Shown here: piece after piece, positions 40,634 through 49,917 of the stretch
Layout of the letters: each line of letters starts with the position of its first letter
Numbering within the stretch: the first letter of the stretch is position 1
Assembly (NCBI RefSeq): GCF_002139875.1
Contig: NZ_CP018793.1
Span: 930,001-994,000, forward strand
DNA length: 64,000 bases
Direction: 5' to 3'
DNA from: Campylobacter vicugnae
GTDB lineage: Bacteria > Campylobacterota > Campylobacteria > Campylobacterales > Campylobacteraceae
Made by a program: the position numbers and the translations under genes
Notes under the pieces: model-generated
What the model was told of the DNA's origin: nothing
The model's database searches: none
The model's input: only the letters and a program-made list of their open reading frames with translations

Positions 40634-40747
40634 CTAAAAAACCTTACTCCCTTTAGGATTTCCTACAACAGCAAAATACCTTTTATCTCTTATCTCTAAA
40701 AGCTCGATATCCTTATCGCTCAAACAAGCCTTTGAAATATTAGCCAT
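40634..40747 (-). pseudogene. Integrase N-terminal stub
   Basis: A 37-codon frame with a strong AGGAG site five bases before its ATG. MANISKACLSDKDIELLEIRDKRYFAVVGNPK resembles the arm-binding start of tyrosine integrases of the DUF4102 type (D-K-RYF then GNPK). It then ends in GSKVF, as if an internal deletion removed the rest. Its place beside the tRNA-anchored repeat is exactly where an island integrase is expected. Assignment rests on about 32 residues and position. Confidence 0.5.
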
Positions 40748-40893
40748 AATAACTCCTACAATAGTGACTTATTAAAATAGTAGTGACTTAATTAGTAGTA
40801 AAATTTTTTGAGAATTAATAGTATTTTTTCAAAATCAATTGAGAAAAAACAGCACTAGAAAACTCTCTCTAAGTATGAAAAATAGGCAATAAA
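40748..40893. other. Region between integrase stub and right repeat
   Basis: No gene seen. AT-rich, with TAGTGACTTA occurring twice within about 20 bases (40763 and 40781 area), possibly a relic of integrase arm-type sites. Too short to be sure. Confidence 0.3.
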
Positions 40894-40952
40894 ATTGAAT
40901 AAATAAAAAAGGATTTGAATAGATATAAGATATTAAGTGGTGGGTTTACCAG
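40894..40952. repeat. Right direct repeat (attR-like) overlapping the tRNA 3' end
   Basis: 59 bp, 58 identical to 31861-31919. The tRNA gene shares the last 15 bp (CTGGTAAACCCACCA read on the minus strand). The other 44 bp are sequence directly downstream of the tRNA. Confidence 0.88.
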
Positions 40953-41014
40953 GACTCGAACCTGGGACCATCCGGTTATGAGCCGGATGCTCTAACCAAC
41001 TGAGCTATAAACCC
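40938..41014 (-). tRNA. tRNA with CAU anticodon (elongator Met or Ile2)
   Basis: 77 nt including encoded CCA. It has acceptor stem GGGTTTA/TAAACCC, a TCCGG/CCGGA anticodon stem with loop CTCATAA, and T-loop GGTTCGAGTCC. The paired first base and the lack of three G-C pairs in the anticodon stem rule out initiator tRNA. Met(elongator) and Ile2 (lysidine-modified C34) cannot be told apart reliably by eye. It is the integration site of the island. Confidence 0.95.
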
Positions 41015-41096
41015 ACTTGAATAGGAGTTGGAATTATATAGAATAATTCCTTAAATCTATATAAAACAACTCCATAAATCTAAATTTATATCAAAT

Positions 41097-42608
41097 TTAA
41101 ATTCTATTTTGTCTATCTTTCATTTTATTAAATTCATCATCAATTACTGATAAATTTGGCTCTTGAGACATCTTTTTGAGCATATTATTGTAGCGATTAA
41201 CCAGCCAAATAACAAGAGATGATAATACAAATCCTGGAAGTAACTCATAAACTACACTTGATAACCCAAATAGTATCCATAATAAAACAGTTACACCCCC
41301 AGTGATAATACCAGCTAGAGCTGATAACGCACTCATATGGCGTGAATATAAGCTAAATAATAGCACAGGTCCAAAGCTCGCACCAAATCCAGCCCACGCA
41401 TTACCCACAACTCCAAGAACTGTATCACTAGAATTAAATCCTATAATAGTAGCAATCACAGCAACAGCTATAACAGAGATTCTACCAGTTAAAACCTGAG
41501 CTTTATCGCTTACTTCATGCTTATAAAAAGCAAAGATAAAATCTCTAGTAACAGAACTAGCGCTAACTAAAAGCTGAGATGATATGGTGCTCATAATGGC
41601 TGCTAAAACTGCTGAGATAATCACACCTACTATAAATGGATGAAATAAAGTATCACCAAGCTTTAAAAATACAGTCTCTGGATCTGATAGCGTAATGCCA
41701 TTTTGTGTAAAATATACAAAACCTATAAGCCCACTAGCCATAGCACCCACTAAGCCAATAACCATCCACGAGATTCCGATGCGTCTAGCCGAGCTAAGCT
41801 CTTTAGCATCTCTAATAGCCATAAACCGCACAATAATATGTGGCTGACCAAAATAACCAAATCCCCAAGCCAAAAGCCCCAAAATACCTAAAAATGTCTG
41901 TCCAGCAAAGATATTTAAATGGTCATAATTTGCTGCGTGACTATACTCATTTAAAAGTGTTAAAAAGCTTGAGCCTTCTGGAATTTCAATGCTAAAATAT
42001 GCAACTAAAGGTATAAATACAAGAACTAAAAACATCAAAATACCTTGAAACGCATCTGTAAGGCATACAGCCTTAAATCCTCCAAAAAATGTATAAAATA
42101 CCACTATACATAGAGTTACTGCAGCACCAAGAGCAAAATCTAAACCAAAAAAGCTCTCAAATGTCTTGCCTCCTGCAATAATTCCACTACTTACATAAAG
42201 CGTATAAAATACCAAAATAAAAATTCCTGAGATTATACGTAAGACTTTTGTTTTGTCTTTAAATCTATTTTCTAAATAGTCTGGTATTGTAATACTATCG
42301 CCTGAAATTTCAGTATATACTCTAAGTCTGCTAGCAAGATATTTATAGTTTGCCCACGCACCAATACTAAGCCCTATAGCTATCCAAGCATTGCAAATAC
42401 CACTAAGATATAAAGCACCAGGAAGTCCAAGCAACATCCATCCACTCATATCACTAGCACCAGCACTAAGTGCAGTCATAAATGGACCCAAAGATCGATT
42501 ATCTAGCAAGTACTCATTTAAATTTGACTTTTTGTTATAAGCTAAACGACCAATAACTAAAAGAATCGCAAAATAAAGCCCAATGGCTAAATAGGTAGTA
42601 AAATCCAA
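41097..42608 (-). CDS. putP: Sodium/proline symporter
   Basis: Na+-coupled proline uptake across the inner membrane, of the SSS family, with about 13 helices. The 503-residue protein shows the family features SAGASDMSGWMLLGLPGALYLSG (helix 2) and a GFGYFGQPHIIVRF segment in the middle, with ISSQLLVSASSVTRDF further on. Start is TTG at 42608 with AAAGGAG six bases upstream. Proline is a carbon source for Campylobacter, normally used with PutA, which is not in the window. It lies beside the tRNA and outside the island. Confidence 0.94.
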   Translation of the reverse strand: MDFTTYLAIGLYFAILLVIGRLAYNKKSNLNEYLLDNRSLGPFMTALSAGASDMSGWMLLGLPGALYLSGICNAWIAIGLSIGAWANYKYLASRLRVYTEISGDSITIPDYLENRFKDKTKVLRIISGIFILVFYTLYVSSGIIAGGKTFESFFGLDFALGAAVTLCIVVFYTFFGGFKAVCLTDAFQGILMFLVLVFIPLVAYFSIEIPEGSSFLTLLNEYSHAANYDHLNIFAGQTFLGILGLLAWGFGYFGQPHIIVRFMAIRDAKELSSARRIGISWMVIGLVGAMASGLIGFVYFTQNGITLSDPETVFLKLGDTLFHPFIVGVIISAVLAAIMSTISSQLLVSASSVTRDFIFAFYKHEVSDKAQVLTGRISVIAVAVIATIIGFNSSDTVLGVVGNAWAGFGASFGPVLLFSLYSRHMSALSALAGIITGGVTVLLWILFGLSSVVYELLPGFVLSSLVIWLVNRYNNMLKKMSQEPNLSVIDDEFNKMKDRQNRI

Positions 42609-42623
42609 CTTAACTCCTTTATA

Positions 42624-44429
42624 TTATTTTCTTTTTTTAATATATTTTTCATCTATATAACCCATATCAGCAAGCTTATCAAATATCCTAGCTAGTATTG
42701 GCCCTGCTGCACCGCCCCCACTTGCACCGTGTTCTACTAATACAGTTACTACATATCTAGGATTCTCATATGGTGCATATCCAGTCATCCATGCATGTGA
42801 GCGCTCATAATACTCCATATCAGACTCTTTTATTCTTTCTTTGTCTTCTTGACTGATACCTACTACTTGAGCGGTTCCTGATTTGGCTGCGATAGTTACC
42901 TTTGATGGGCTTAATACTCTAAAGCCTGTTCCACCTGGGACATTAGCTACAGCATACATCCCTTCTCTTATATATTTTAGGGCTGATTTTTCTTTTTGGG
43001 TTAATATATCTTTGCCTATCCACTCTTGTTCTACTCCACCAATACTACTGATAAAATGCGGAGTAATATCATATCCCATTGCAAATATAGCCGTATCTCT
43101 AGCAACTTGCATTGGAGTAGCTAAGAAGCTACCTTGACCTATACTTGTATTTATCGTATCACCTTGATACCATGGCTGATTTAGCCTAGCCTTTTTCCAC
43201 TGAGCATTTGGGACTATGCCTATATATTCATTTGGTAAATCTACGCCCGTTTTTACACCAAAGCCATACTTTTTAAGCACTGGAGCCATAACTTCTATAC
43301 CTACATTATAAGCACCACGATAAAAATATGTATCACAACTATCACGCAAAGCCTCTACGATAGTCATCATCTCAGAGCCGTAATTTTTCCAGTTTCTAAA
43401 TTTTCTATCGCCTAGCTCAAAATATGGATCACAAAGTAGCTTTGTAGTAGGTCCTATTTTGCCACTTTCAAAAAATGCCATTCCCATAGCCATCTTAACA
43501 ACGCTACCAGGAGGATAAAGAGCATTTACAAGCTTATTGGTAAATGGATGGTCTGGACTATTCATCATCTCATTCCAATCGCTTTGACTAATTCCGGTTA
43601 CAAATTGATTTAGATCATATTCAGGAAGGCTCGCAGCTGCTAAAATAGAGCCATCTATAGCATCCATTACAATAACAGCACCAGCTGGTCTATCAAAGGC
43701 CTCATATAGATACTTTTGCAACTCTAAATCCATAGTAAGAGTGATATCTATACTGCTTGGTTCTATATATTCTACCTCTTTTACTATTTTATTAAGTGCA
43801 GTTACCTTCGTAACTCTTTGCCCCTCTATACCTTGTAAAATTTCATTATAATATCTCTCAATCCCACTTCTACCAGTGTAATTAGTAAGTTTAGAGAGCG
43901 GATTGGTCTCTATATCTTTTAAATTTGCCCTACCTACATACCCAATGATATGACTAGCTAAATTTCCAAATGGATAGTGCCTAATAGATACTGGCTTTAC
44001 ATCGATATTATCACGCAAATTTAACCTAGCAAAGTGAGGCAAAACCCTATCATAATCTAAAAAATTAACCACATTTACAAAATCTTGAGAATATGGGGAG
44101 TCGTTTTTAATATACTCTCTTTTAAGCCTTGTAGCATTTAAATCTGGAAAAATTGAGATAATAAAATTTATCTCATTATCAAGTATACTCATATTTCGCC
44201 TAAGATGTGGCTTAATAGATATCTCAAATCCGAGCTTATTTACCGCTAATGGTTTGCCATTTTTATCTAAAATTTGACCACGAACTGGAGCGATATAATC
44301 AGTTTTGATAGCGTTTTTTTCAGCAATTTGTTCATAATATTCATTTGATTTAATACTTAAATAATAAACTCTAGTAAGAAGTATAATCCACACAAGGGCT
44401 ATAATTCCATATACAATAGTCATTCTCAT
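42624..44429 (-). CDS. mrdA: Penicillin-binding protein 2 (peptidoglycan transpeptidase)
   Basis: Cross-links side-wall peptidoglycan with the rod-shape machinery. It has one N-terminal membrane anchor, a PBP dimerisation domain, then the transpeptidase with active Ser in PPGSVVKMAMG (SxxK), the SCD triad in RDSCDTYFY, and KSGTAQ near residue 515. At 601 residues it is the usual size. It overlaps the upstream membrane-protein gene by ATGA. The order kdsC-lptC-lptA-engB-membrane protein-PBP matches C. jejuni. Confidence 0.94.
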   Translation of the reverse strand: MRMTIVYGIIALVWIILLTRVYYLSIKSNEYYEQIAEKNAIKTDYIAPVRGQILDKNGKPLAVNKLGFEISIKPHLRRNMSILDNEINFIISIFPDLNATRLKREYIKNDSPYSQDFVNVVNFLDYDRVLPHFARLNLRDNIDVKPVSIRHYPFGNLASHIIGYVGRANLKDIETNPLSKLTNYTGRSGIERYYNEILQGIEGQRVTKVTALNKIVKEVEYIEPSSIDITLTMDLELQKYLYEAFDRPAGAVIVMDAIDGSILAAASLPEYDLNQFVTGISQSDWNEMMNSPDHPFTNKLVNALYPPGSVVKMAMGMAFFESGKIGPTTKLLCDPYFELGDRKFRNWKNYGSEMMTIVEALRDSCDTYFYRGAYNVGIEVMAPVLKKYGFGVKTGVDLPNEYIGIVPNAQWKKARLNQPWYQGDTINTSIGQGSFLATPMQVARDTAIFAMGYDITPHFISSIGGVEQEWIGKDILTQKEKSALKYIREGMYAVANVPGGTGFRVLSPSKVTIAAKSGTAQVVGISQEDKERIKESDMEYYERSHAWMTGYAPYENPRYVVTVLVEHGASGGGAAGPILARIFDKLADMGYIDEKYIKKRK

Positions 44430-44914
44430 AAGATTCGCCCCCTAAATATCACAAGAGCAATCAAAGACTCTATCGCACCATATAACAAATATTCATAGCT
44501 TAAGTTCATTCTAGGCTGATTTAATACATATAATACTATATTACTTACTCCAAGAGTGATGATATAGCCAGAAAATACATAGATGGTAATTAATAGCTTT
44601 CTCCATTTGATATTAGTTTTTAACCAATCATTTATAAGATAATAAAATAACAACCAAGCCAAAATTACAGAGCAAAACTCAAATCCATTTAACTGCTCAG
44701 CAAATACCAAAAAAGCAAAGCTTAAATACCATCTTTTATCTTTTGTTCCAAGTGTTCGCTCTATCTCATCACTAAGCATAACCAAATAGGCAAAAAATAT
44801 CCCAATTAACGAAGGTAAAAATATAGCCGTAATACTAAATATCTCATAACCTACAATAAAAATACAAAAAAGGCTAAATCTTAAAGATTCTGAATTAGTG
44901 CTATTTCGTTGCAT
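44426..44914 (-). CDS. Integral membrane protein before mrdA (MreD-like position)
   Basis: A 162-residue protein with about five hydrophobic helices and few charges. It sits directly before mrdA, with an ATGA overlap, the place held by MreD in many bacteria. The size fits MreD, but I see no clear MreD signature, so this is inferred from context. Its start overlaps the acetyltransferase gene by 34 bases. Confidence 0.65.
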   Translation of the reverse strand: MQRNSTNSESLRFSLFCIFIVGYEIFSITAIFLPSLIGIFFAYLVMLSDEIERTLGTKDKRWYLSFAFLVFAEQLNGFEFCSVILAWLLFYYLINDWLKTNIKWRKLLITIYVFSGYIITLGVSNIVLYVLNQPRMNLSYEYLLYGAIESLIALVIFRGRIL

Positions 44915-45339
44915 ACTGGAAAGTGCTTACATTTAATACAATCAGCCCAAATTTTTTGTGCTGGTAATCTCTCTTTAGAGATCTCAACAAATCCTAAATT
45001 TTTAAAAAATTCACTCCTGTAAGTAAGGGTGAAAACTTGAGCTATTTCTAAGGCTCTAGCCTCGTCTAAAAGGGCATTTACTAACCCGCTACCAACTCCT
45101 TTACCTCTATAATTAGAATCTACTATTAAACTTCTAACCTCAGCCAAATTTGAAGCGTGAATATGAAGAGCGCTATATCCAATTAGCCTATCATCATCAA
45201 AAGCCAATGTATATGAGCGAATATTAGTAGCTATCTCATCATCACTTCTAGGCAAAATCACCCCATTTTCTACCTCAGGGCGAACCAAAATTTGCATACT
45301 TGCTATATCTTTTAATCTTGCTTTTTTATACTCTATCAT
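44881..45339 (-). CDS. GNAT N-acetyltransferase, short N-acetylglutamate synthase type
   Basis: A 152-residue acetyltransferase with the acetyl-CoA loop in VDSNYRGKGVGSGLV and a C-terminal cysteine cluster (ADCIKCKHFPVCNEIAL). That tail is typical of short, single-domain N-acetylglutamate synthases, which start arginine synthesis. The location among envelope genes gives no support for the pathway, so the substrate is inferred from the tail alone. It overlaps engB by four bases. Confidence 0.75.
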   Translation of the reverse strand: MIEYKKARLKDIASMQILVRPEVENGVILPRSDDEIATNIRSYTLAFDDDRLIGYSALHIHASNLAEVRSLIVDSNYRGKGVGSGLVNALLDEARALEIAQVFTLTYRSEFFKNLGFVEISKERLPAQKIWADCIKCKHFPVCNEIALIQNL

Positions 45340-45932
45340 TTTACACCAAATACTGCATTATATATTGCTTTTGTAGCTTTTTCTATGCCTGTTTTTTTAC
45401 TACTTGAGACTAAAATAGCTGCTGGGTCTATCTTTAGTACTGCTGATTTTTGACTCTGATTGAGCTTATCTGATTTTGTATATATATTTAATACACTTTG
45501 ATCAGCTCTTACAAACTCATTTAAATAAAGAGTTAAATTTTCATCTCTTTCTAAACTAGCATGTCTAGAATCAATAAGATGAACAAAAGCTTTAATATTT
45601 ATCCTTTGTCTTAGATATTTATCTAGATTTTTTTGCCATGCGCTATGCATACTTTTGCTAACTTTTGCATATCCAAAACCTGGTAAATCTACAAATATCA
45701 AAGGGACTTTTTCTATTCCGTTATCTACTATTACTTCAAAATAGTTTATCAATTGCGTTTTACCTGGAGTGGAGCTAGATTTAGCCAAGCCGTTATGGTT
45801 TGTTAGGGCATTTATTATAGAGCTTTTACCTACATTACTACGCCCTAAAAATGCCACCTCGCTTATGCCAAATTCAGGTGAATCATCAATTCCTTGAGCT
45901 GATAGTAAAAATTTTGCGCTAACAATTCTCAT
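45336..45932 (-). CDS. engB: Ribosome biogenesis GTPase EngB/YsxC
   Basis: Essential GTPase for large-subunit assembly. All G motifs are visible: G1 GRSNVGKSS, G2/G3 around SSTPGKTQ and DLPGFGYA, G4 TKSDKL and G5 SSKKTG. The 198-residue length is normal. ATGA overlaps with lptA upstream and with the acetyltransferase downstream show a compact operon. Confidence 0.96.
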   Translation of the reverse strand: MRIVSAKFLLSAQGIDDSPEFGISEVAFLGRSNVGKSSIINALTNHNGLAKSSSTPGKTQLINYFEVIVDNGIEKVPLIFVDLPGFGYAKVSKSMHSAWQKNLDKYLRQRINIKAFVHLIDSRHASLERDENLTLYLNEFVRADQSVLNIYTKSDKLNQSQKSAVLKIDPAAILVSSSKKTGIEKATKAIYNAVFGVK

Positions 45933-46402
45933 TTATCTTCTACCTGGAATATAAATTTAACCGGTTCTTTATCTTTACTTTTGACATTATAGATGCCTTT
46001 TAATTGTTCAACTATAATCTCATCGCCAAATATCTTTTTATCACTATCAATCTCATGTAAAAATGCATTGCCTTTTAAAATGTAGGTTTGATTTTTTGGT
46101 TCATATGTTAATACATCTCCACTGCCATTATAAGTTTTACCATTTAGCAATATAGTAAATTTAGCTTCGCTTATAGCTTCATATTTATAGGGTTGGTGTT
46201 TTTTATCAAAATAAATTTTGACCCTTTTTGCATTTAGTCTATCGTTTTTGCCCTTTTTTATTAACACATTACCTACAAGCTCACCAAGCCCTGCTTTCTC
46301 ATCGGCATAGAAGCTATCAGCACTTACTTCTACTTGATTTGCATAACTAAAGCCATAAATCATCGCCACAGCTACAAAAGCTCTAATTATCTGTAAAACC
46401 AA
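45929..46402 (-). CDS. lptA: Lipopolysaccharide transport periplasmic protein LptA
   Basis: Forms the periplasmic bridge carrying lipooligosaccharide to the outer membrane. A signal peptide (residues 1-21, ending SYA) precedes an OstA-type beta-jellyroll with repeating strand patterns (ADSFYADEKAGLGELVGNVLIKK). At 157 residues it is typical. It overlaps lptC by 16 bases, so two adjacent bridge components are coupled. Confidence 0.9.
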   Translation of the reverse strand: MVLQIIRAFVAVAMIYGFSYANQVEVSADSFYADEKAGLGELVGNVLIKKGKNDRLNAKRVKIYFDKKHQPYKYEAISEAKFTILLNGKTYNGSGDVLTYEPKNQTYILKGNAFLHEIDSDKKIFGDEIIVEQLKGIYNVKSKDKEPVKFIFQVEDK

Positions 46403-46914
46403 CCTTTAACTCCTTTTGCTGTTATATGATTACTATCTAGCTCGTATATTACGCTATTTCCTAATATTTTATCTCTATTTTGTATCAATTCAAATGGGTA
46501 ATTGCTTAGTAAAATTTTTTCAACACTTCCATATAAAATTTCACTAGAGTTATATCTTAAATTTGTAACTAAATTTAGATATTTTACATCGCCAATAAAT
46601 GTTATATTATCATCTTTATATATAGCTTCATTGGCGTTTATGTTGTGGGTATCTTTTTGAATGAAGGTTATATCTGGATTAATAAATTTATTATAATCAT
46701 CATAGGCTATAACGCTGCTTGATATAAACTTAGCATATGTATTAGTTGCGTTTATATCATAGCTTACAACTCCATCAGCTTGCATATTTGCTACTTTTAT
46801 ATTGCCATCTTCAAGAGTGTGATCATATGGATTTTGCAACATTAAAGCCACCACGCTCATACTAAAAAGAGCCACAACAAAATAAAATATCTTTATAGCC
46901 AACGCCCTATCCAC
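46387..46914 (-). CDS. lptC: LPS export protein LptC
   Basis: A 175-residue inner-membrane protein with one N-terminal helix (residues about 5-25) and a periplasmic jellyroll domain. It passes lipooligosaccharide from the LptBFG transporter to LptA. Sequence conservation in this family is weak, so the call rests on topology, length and position between kdsC and lptA. It overlaps kdsC by 22 bases. Confidence 0.82.
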   Translation of the reverse strand: MDRALAIKIFYFVVALFSMSVVALMLQNPYDHTLEDGNIKVANMQADGVVSYDINATNTYAKFISSSVIAYDDYNKFINPDITFIQKDTHNINANEAIYKDDNITFIGDVKYLNLVTNLRYNSSEILYGSVEKILLSNYPFELIQNRDKILGNSVIYELDSNHITAKGVKGWFYR

Positions 46915-47381
46915 TCATCGCGTAAATTTTCTCTATCAATGATAATCTCTATCATCTCTCTAACTGCACCATGACCGCCATTTTTACTTAATTTTATATC
47001 TGGAGTAAGTGCTTCAAAAGCATCATTTGGCGCAAAACTAATAGCTACATTTTTTAACAATCTCATATCGTTTAAATCATCACCGATAGCTGCTGCATTT
47101 TCTAAACTTAATCCTTCTAATTCTAAAATCTCTTTAGCCTTAGCAAGTTTATCACTTACTCCTTGAAAGCAGTACTTAATCTCTAGCTCTTTTGCTCTAT
47201 CGGCTACTATTTGAGAGCTTTTACCTGTAATTATGGCCGAAATTTTACCCATACGGTTCCACTGCTGTATGGCAAATCCATCTTTTACATCAAATCTTTT
47301 AAATTCATCAGATGAATTAGTTTTATAAAGACCGCCATCGCTCATACATCCATCAACATCTAAAAATATTATCTCTATCAT
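46893..47381 (-). CDS. kdsC: HAD phosphatase, KdsC-type (KDO-8-phosphate phosphatase)
   Basis: Removes phosphate from KDO 8-phosphate during lipooligosaccharide core synthesis. The 162-residue C0-type HAD has nucleophile Asp in FLDVDGCMSDG, Thr in IITGKSS, Lys in the VSDKLAK segment and metal Asp in IGDDLNDM. Kds genes together with lptC-lptA give a consistent envelope block. Start ATG 47381 follows AAAGGAG and overlaps hisB. Confidence 0.9.
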   Translation of the reverse strand: MIEIIFLDVDGCMSDGGLYKTNSSDEFKRFDVKDGFAIQQWNRMGKISAIITGKSSQIVADRAKELEIKYCFQGVSDKLAKAKEILELEGLSLENAAAIGDDLNDMRLLKNVAISFAPNDAFEALTPDIKLSKNGGHGAVREMIEIIIDRENLRDEWIGRWL

Positions 47382-47950
47382 AATACTCCTTTGGTGCTTG
47401 GAATTCCTATTTTATCATTTTTAGCTACTGCTCTGCGAAACGCTACGGCAAAAGCCTTAAATGTAGCCTCTGCTATATGGTGAGAGTTGGTTCCTCTTTG
47501 TTTAATTAAATGCAATGTAATACCTGAATTCATCGCAACCGCTCTAAAAAACTCCTCCACAAGCTCACTATCAAAACTTCCAATTTTTGGATTCATATGC
47601 GACTCATAGACTAAAAATGCTCTATTAGATAGATCCAAAGCACACTCCACAGCAGCCTCGTCCATTACAACAACTGCATTGCCGTATCTCTCTACTTTAT
47701 CAAGCGGATATAGAGCTTCCTTGATAGCTTGACCTAGTACGATACCGCAATCTTCAACACTATGATGATCATCTATATGCAAATCACCTTTGCAATGAAG
47801 TTTAATATCCATTAAAGAGTGCTTTGCAAGTGCAGTTAGCATATGATCAAAAAATCCAATACCAGTATTTATATCACTATTTCCACTTCCATAAATTTCA
47901 ATCTCTAAACTAATATCAGTCTCTTTTGTAGTTCTTTGTTTTTTTATCAT
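47378..47950 (-). CDS. hisB: Imidazoleglycerol-phosphate dehydratase (monofunctional)
   Basis: Sixth reaction of histidine synthesis, manganese-dependent. The two metal-binding repeats are seen: FFDHMLTALAKHS with HIDDHHSVEDCG, and HHIAEATFKAFA near residue 155. There is no N-terminal histidinol-phosphatase domain, unlike some Campylobacter. It is alone among envelope genes, with kdsC overlapping its end by four bases, so the histidine pathway is dispersed in this genome. Confidence 0.95.
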   Translation of the reverse strand: MIKKQRTTKETDISLEIEIYGSGNSDINTGIGFFDHMLTALAKHSLMDIKLHCKGDLHIDDHHSVEDCGIVLGQAIKEALYPLDKVERYGNAVVVMDEAAVECALDLSNRAFLVYESHMNPKIGSFDSELVEEFFRAVAMNSGITLHLIKQRGTNSHHIAEATFKAFAVAFRRAVAKNDKIGIPSTKGVL

Positions 47951-47958
47951 TATATTTC

Positions 47959-48729
47959 CTAATCTCTAGCTATAAATGCACCTTTAAACTGGCCACTAGA
48001 TATAAAATCACGAGCCTCAGCTTCACTTCTAAATCCTATTAAGAATACTCTATAAATTGGCTCACCATTTAAACTATACTCACGAACTGTTGTTTTATAA
48101 ATTCCATTTGTATTATTATATTGAGCTTTATAGGTATTTGCTCCAGATAGGCGTCTAAATGCACCGATTTGCACCATAAAATTACCACCTGTATATGTAT
48201 GTGTTTTGGCTGTTCTATTAGCTGGAGTTTCAATCTGCCCATAAAATCCAATAACTTCTAATTTAACAGGAGCTGTACCATCAGCTATCATACTAATCTC
48301 AGTAGCAGCTGCTTTAGATAAATCTATGATTCTACCAGCGACAAATGGCCCTCTATCATTAATTCTAACTGTTGTAGTTTTGCCATTTTTCAAGCTTGTA
48401 ACTTTAACCATTGTATTCATTGGCAAGGTTTTATGTGCTGCAGTTAGAGCATACATATTATATGTTTCGCCATTACTTGTTTTCTTACCGTGAAAATTTG
48501 GCCCATACCAACTAGCAATACCTGTGGCTGTATCGCCAACTTCTACTACTGTTGGGTAGTAGGTTTTACCATTTATGGTATATGGTCTCATTGTTGCTTC
48601 TTGGCTGCTTTTACTAGTATTTGGTTGAGTATTAAAATCTGAACCAAAATATGGAATACTACTTACAGAACATCCGCTAAAAACTAACGCTGTTAATGCG
48701 ATTAATGATATTTTAGTGAGGTATGACAA
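47959..48729 (-). CDS. rlpA: RlpA-family septal lytic transglycosylase/lipoprotein
   Basis: A lipoprotein that cleaves denuded glycan at the septum in some species. It has a signal peptide with lipobox (LVFSGCSV; Cys about 20), a double-psi beta-barrel ([22 protein letters not shown] and [17 protein letters not shown]) and a C-terminal SPOR domain that binds denuded peptidoglycan. Start is TTG 48729, with GGAG six bases before. It overlaps mltD by 17 bases, so two wall-cleaving enzymes are coupled. Confidence 0.92.
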   Translation of the reverse strand: MSYLTKISLIALTALVFSGCSVSSIPYFGSDFNTQPNTSKSSQEATMRPYTINGKTYYPTVVEVGDTATGIASWYGPNFHGKKTSNGETYNMYALTAAHKTLPMNTMVKVTSLKNGKTTTVRINDRGPFVAGRIIDLSKAAATEISMIADGTAPVKLEVIGFYGQIETPANRTAKTHTYTGGNFMVQIGAFRRLSGANTYKAQYNNTNGIYKTTVREYSLNGEPIYRVFLIGFRSEAEARDFISSGQFKGAFIARD

Positions 48730-49909
48730 GATTTTCTCCTATTGCTAATTTCATATTTGTTTTACTATTTGCTTTTACAATATCTGCTACTTCTACTCCA
48801 AATTTACGAGATATAGCGCCTAGCGTATCCCCTTTTTTAACCTCATATTCATAGATAGTTTTAGCATTTGCTGGGACTGCTAGTTTATAATTAGATTTAA
48901 TTTTACTTATATTGTTATACTCTTTTATATCACTTGTTTTGATATTTAACTTTTTAGCTATTATCTCAAAAGTATCACCCTTTTTGGTATTGTAAATTTT
49001 AGTTTTTGGGCCTATTTTATAGTTTGCTATAAATTCCTCTTTTTTAATAGTTGGAATATAGATATAGTATTTATCTCTATTTGGCGGGGTAAAACTATAT
49101 CTTAAATGCGTATTGTATTGGCTTAATTTTTCTATGCTAAATCCTATAGTAGATGCCACATCACGTAGGCTAATTCCACCTGGAATATCTACTTTTTCAA
49201 TGCCTATATATGTAGCTGAATTTAGCATTGAGCTATCCTTTGAGATTAAAAAATCACTATCATTTGCTACATATGCCATCATTATAATCTTGCGTAAATA
49301 ATCTCTAGTCTCTAGTGGTAGATATTTTTTCTTTGGATTTAATAAAATATTAATATCATCACTACCAGCAGCTTTTATAGCTCTACTTAGTTTGCCCTCA
49401 CCTGCATTATAAGCCAAAATTGCTAAATACCACTTACCAAATCTATCCTTTAATCTCTCCAAATAATCAATAGCAGCATGCGTAGCTTGTAGTGGATCGC
49501 GTCTTTCATCAACATATTTATCAACTTCTAGATTATGCAGTTTTGCGGTACTAGGAATAAATTGCCAAATTCCAGCTGCCTTAGCGCCAGAGGTAGCTCT
49601 ATTTGATAGTTTAGATTCTACAATAGCTAGATATAATAAAAAATCTGGAGCATTTCGCTCTTTTAAAACATCTTTGATTATAGCTGCGTGTTTATACTCT
49701 TTAGTTATAGTATTTATAAATTCTTGCTTTGTTGTATTCATTCTATTATTTTTTAATAACAAAAAATACTCATTATTAACATATTTAGGCTCAATATCAA
49801 GCTCTTTTAATATTCTAATCTCCTTTTGAGAATTATCATTCCAAACCATAAATCCAAATGAATAACTAAAACTCAAAAGTGTTAATAAAAATATTGATAA
49901 TACTCTCAT
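48713..49909 (-). CDS. mltD: Membrane-bound lytic murein transglycosylase D
   Basis: Cleaves glycan strands in the periplasm. A signal peptide (1-19) is followed by an SLT lysozyme-like domain with catalytic Glu in [20 protein letters not shown] and then AYNAGEGKL, and by two C-terminal LysM repeats ([18 protein letters not shown]-like at about 295 and [15 protein letters not shown] at about 355). I see no lipobox cysteine. AGGAG precedes its ATG. Confidence 0.93.
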   Translation of the reverse strand: MRVLSIFLLTLLSFSYSFGFMVWNDNSQKEIRILKELDIEPKYVNNEYFLLLKNNRMNTTKQEFINTITKEYKHAAIIKDVLKERNAPDFLLYLAIVESKLSNRATSGAKAAGIWQFIPSTAKLHNLEVDKYVDERRDPLQATHAAIDYLERLKDRFGKWYLAILAYNAGEGKLSRAIKAAGSDDINILLNPKKKYLPLETRDYLRKIIMMAYVANDSDFLISKDSSMLNSATYIGIEKVDIPGGISLRDVASTIGFSIEKLSQYNTHLRYSFTPPNRDKYYIYIPTIKKEEFIANYKIGPKTKIYNTKKGDTFEIIAKKLNIKTSDIKEYNNISKIKSNYKLAVPANAKTIYEYEVKKGDTLGAISRKFGVEVADIVKANSKTNMKLAIGENLVIPH

Positions 49910-49917
49910 TTTTCTCC

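Larger units (their letters stand above)
31861..40952. mobile_element. tRNA-anchored genomic island carrying RM-like and toxin-antitoxin genes
   Basis: About 9.03 kb bounded by 59-bp direct repeats, the right one overlapping the 3' end of a tRNA(CAU) gene, the classic site for tyrosine-recombinase integration. Cargo in order: orphan hipA, GHKL-nuclease, 5mC methyltransferase, broken RHH gene with G11, broken fic, three VbhA-like antitoxin genes, a zeta-like kinase and an integrase-like stub. The flanking genes (flagellin, putP) are core. It is more AT-rich than its surroundings by eye. No intact integrase, replication or transfer gene is left, so it should be immobile unless helped in trans. 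Confidence 0.85.

Noticed and set aside
40938-41014. Initiator tRNA-Met as identity of the CAU tRNA
   Set aside because: The first base is paired with position 72 and the anticodon stem lacks three consecutive G-C pairs.
41030-41050. GGAATTAT/ATAATTCC hairpin between tRNA and putP as a terminator
   Set aside because: Eight weak A/T-rich pairs and no T run; too little to call.
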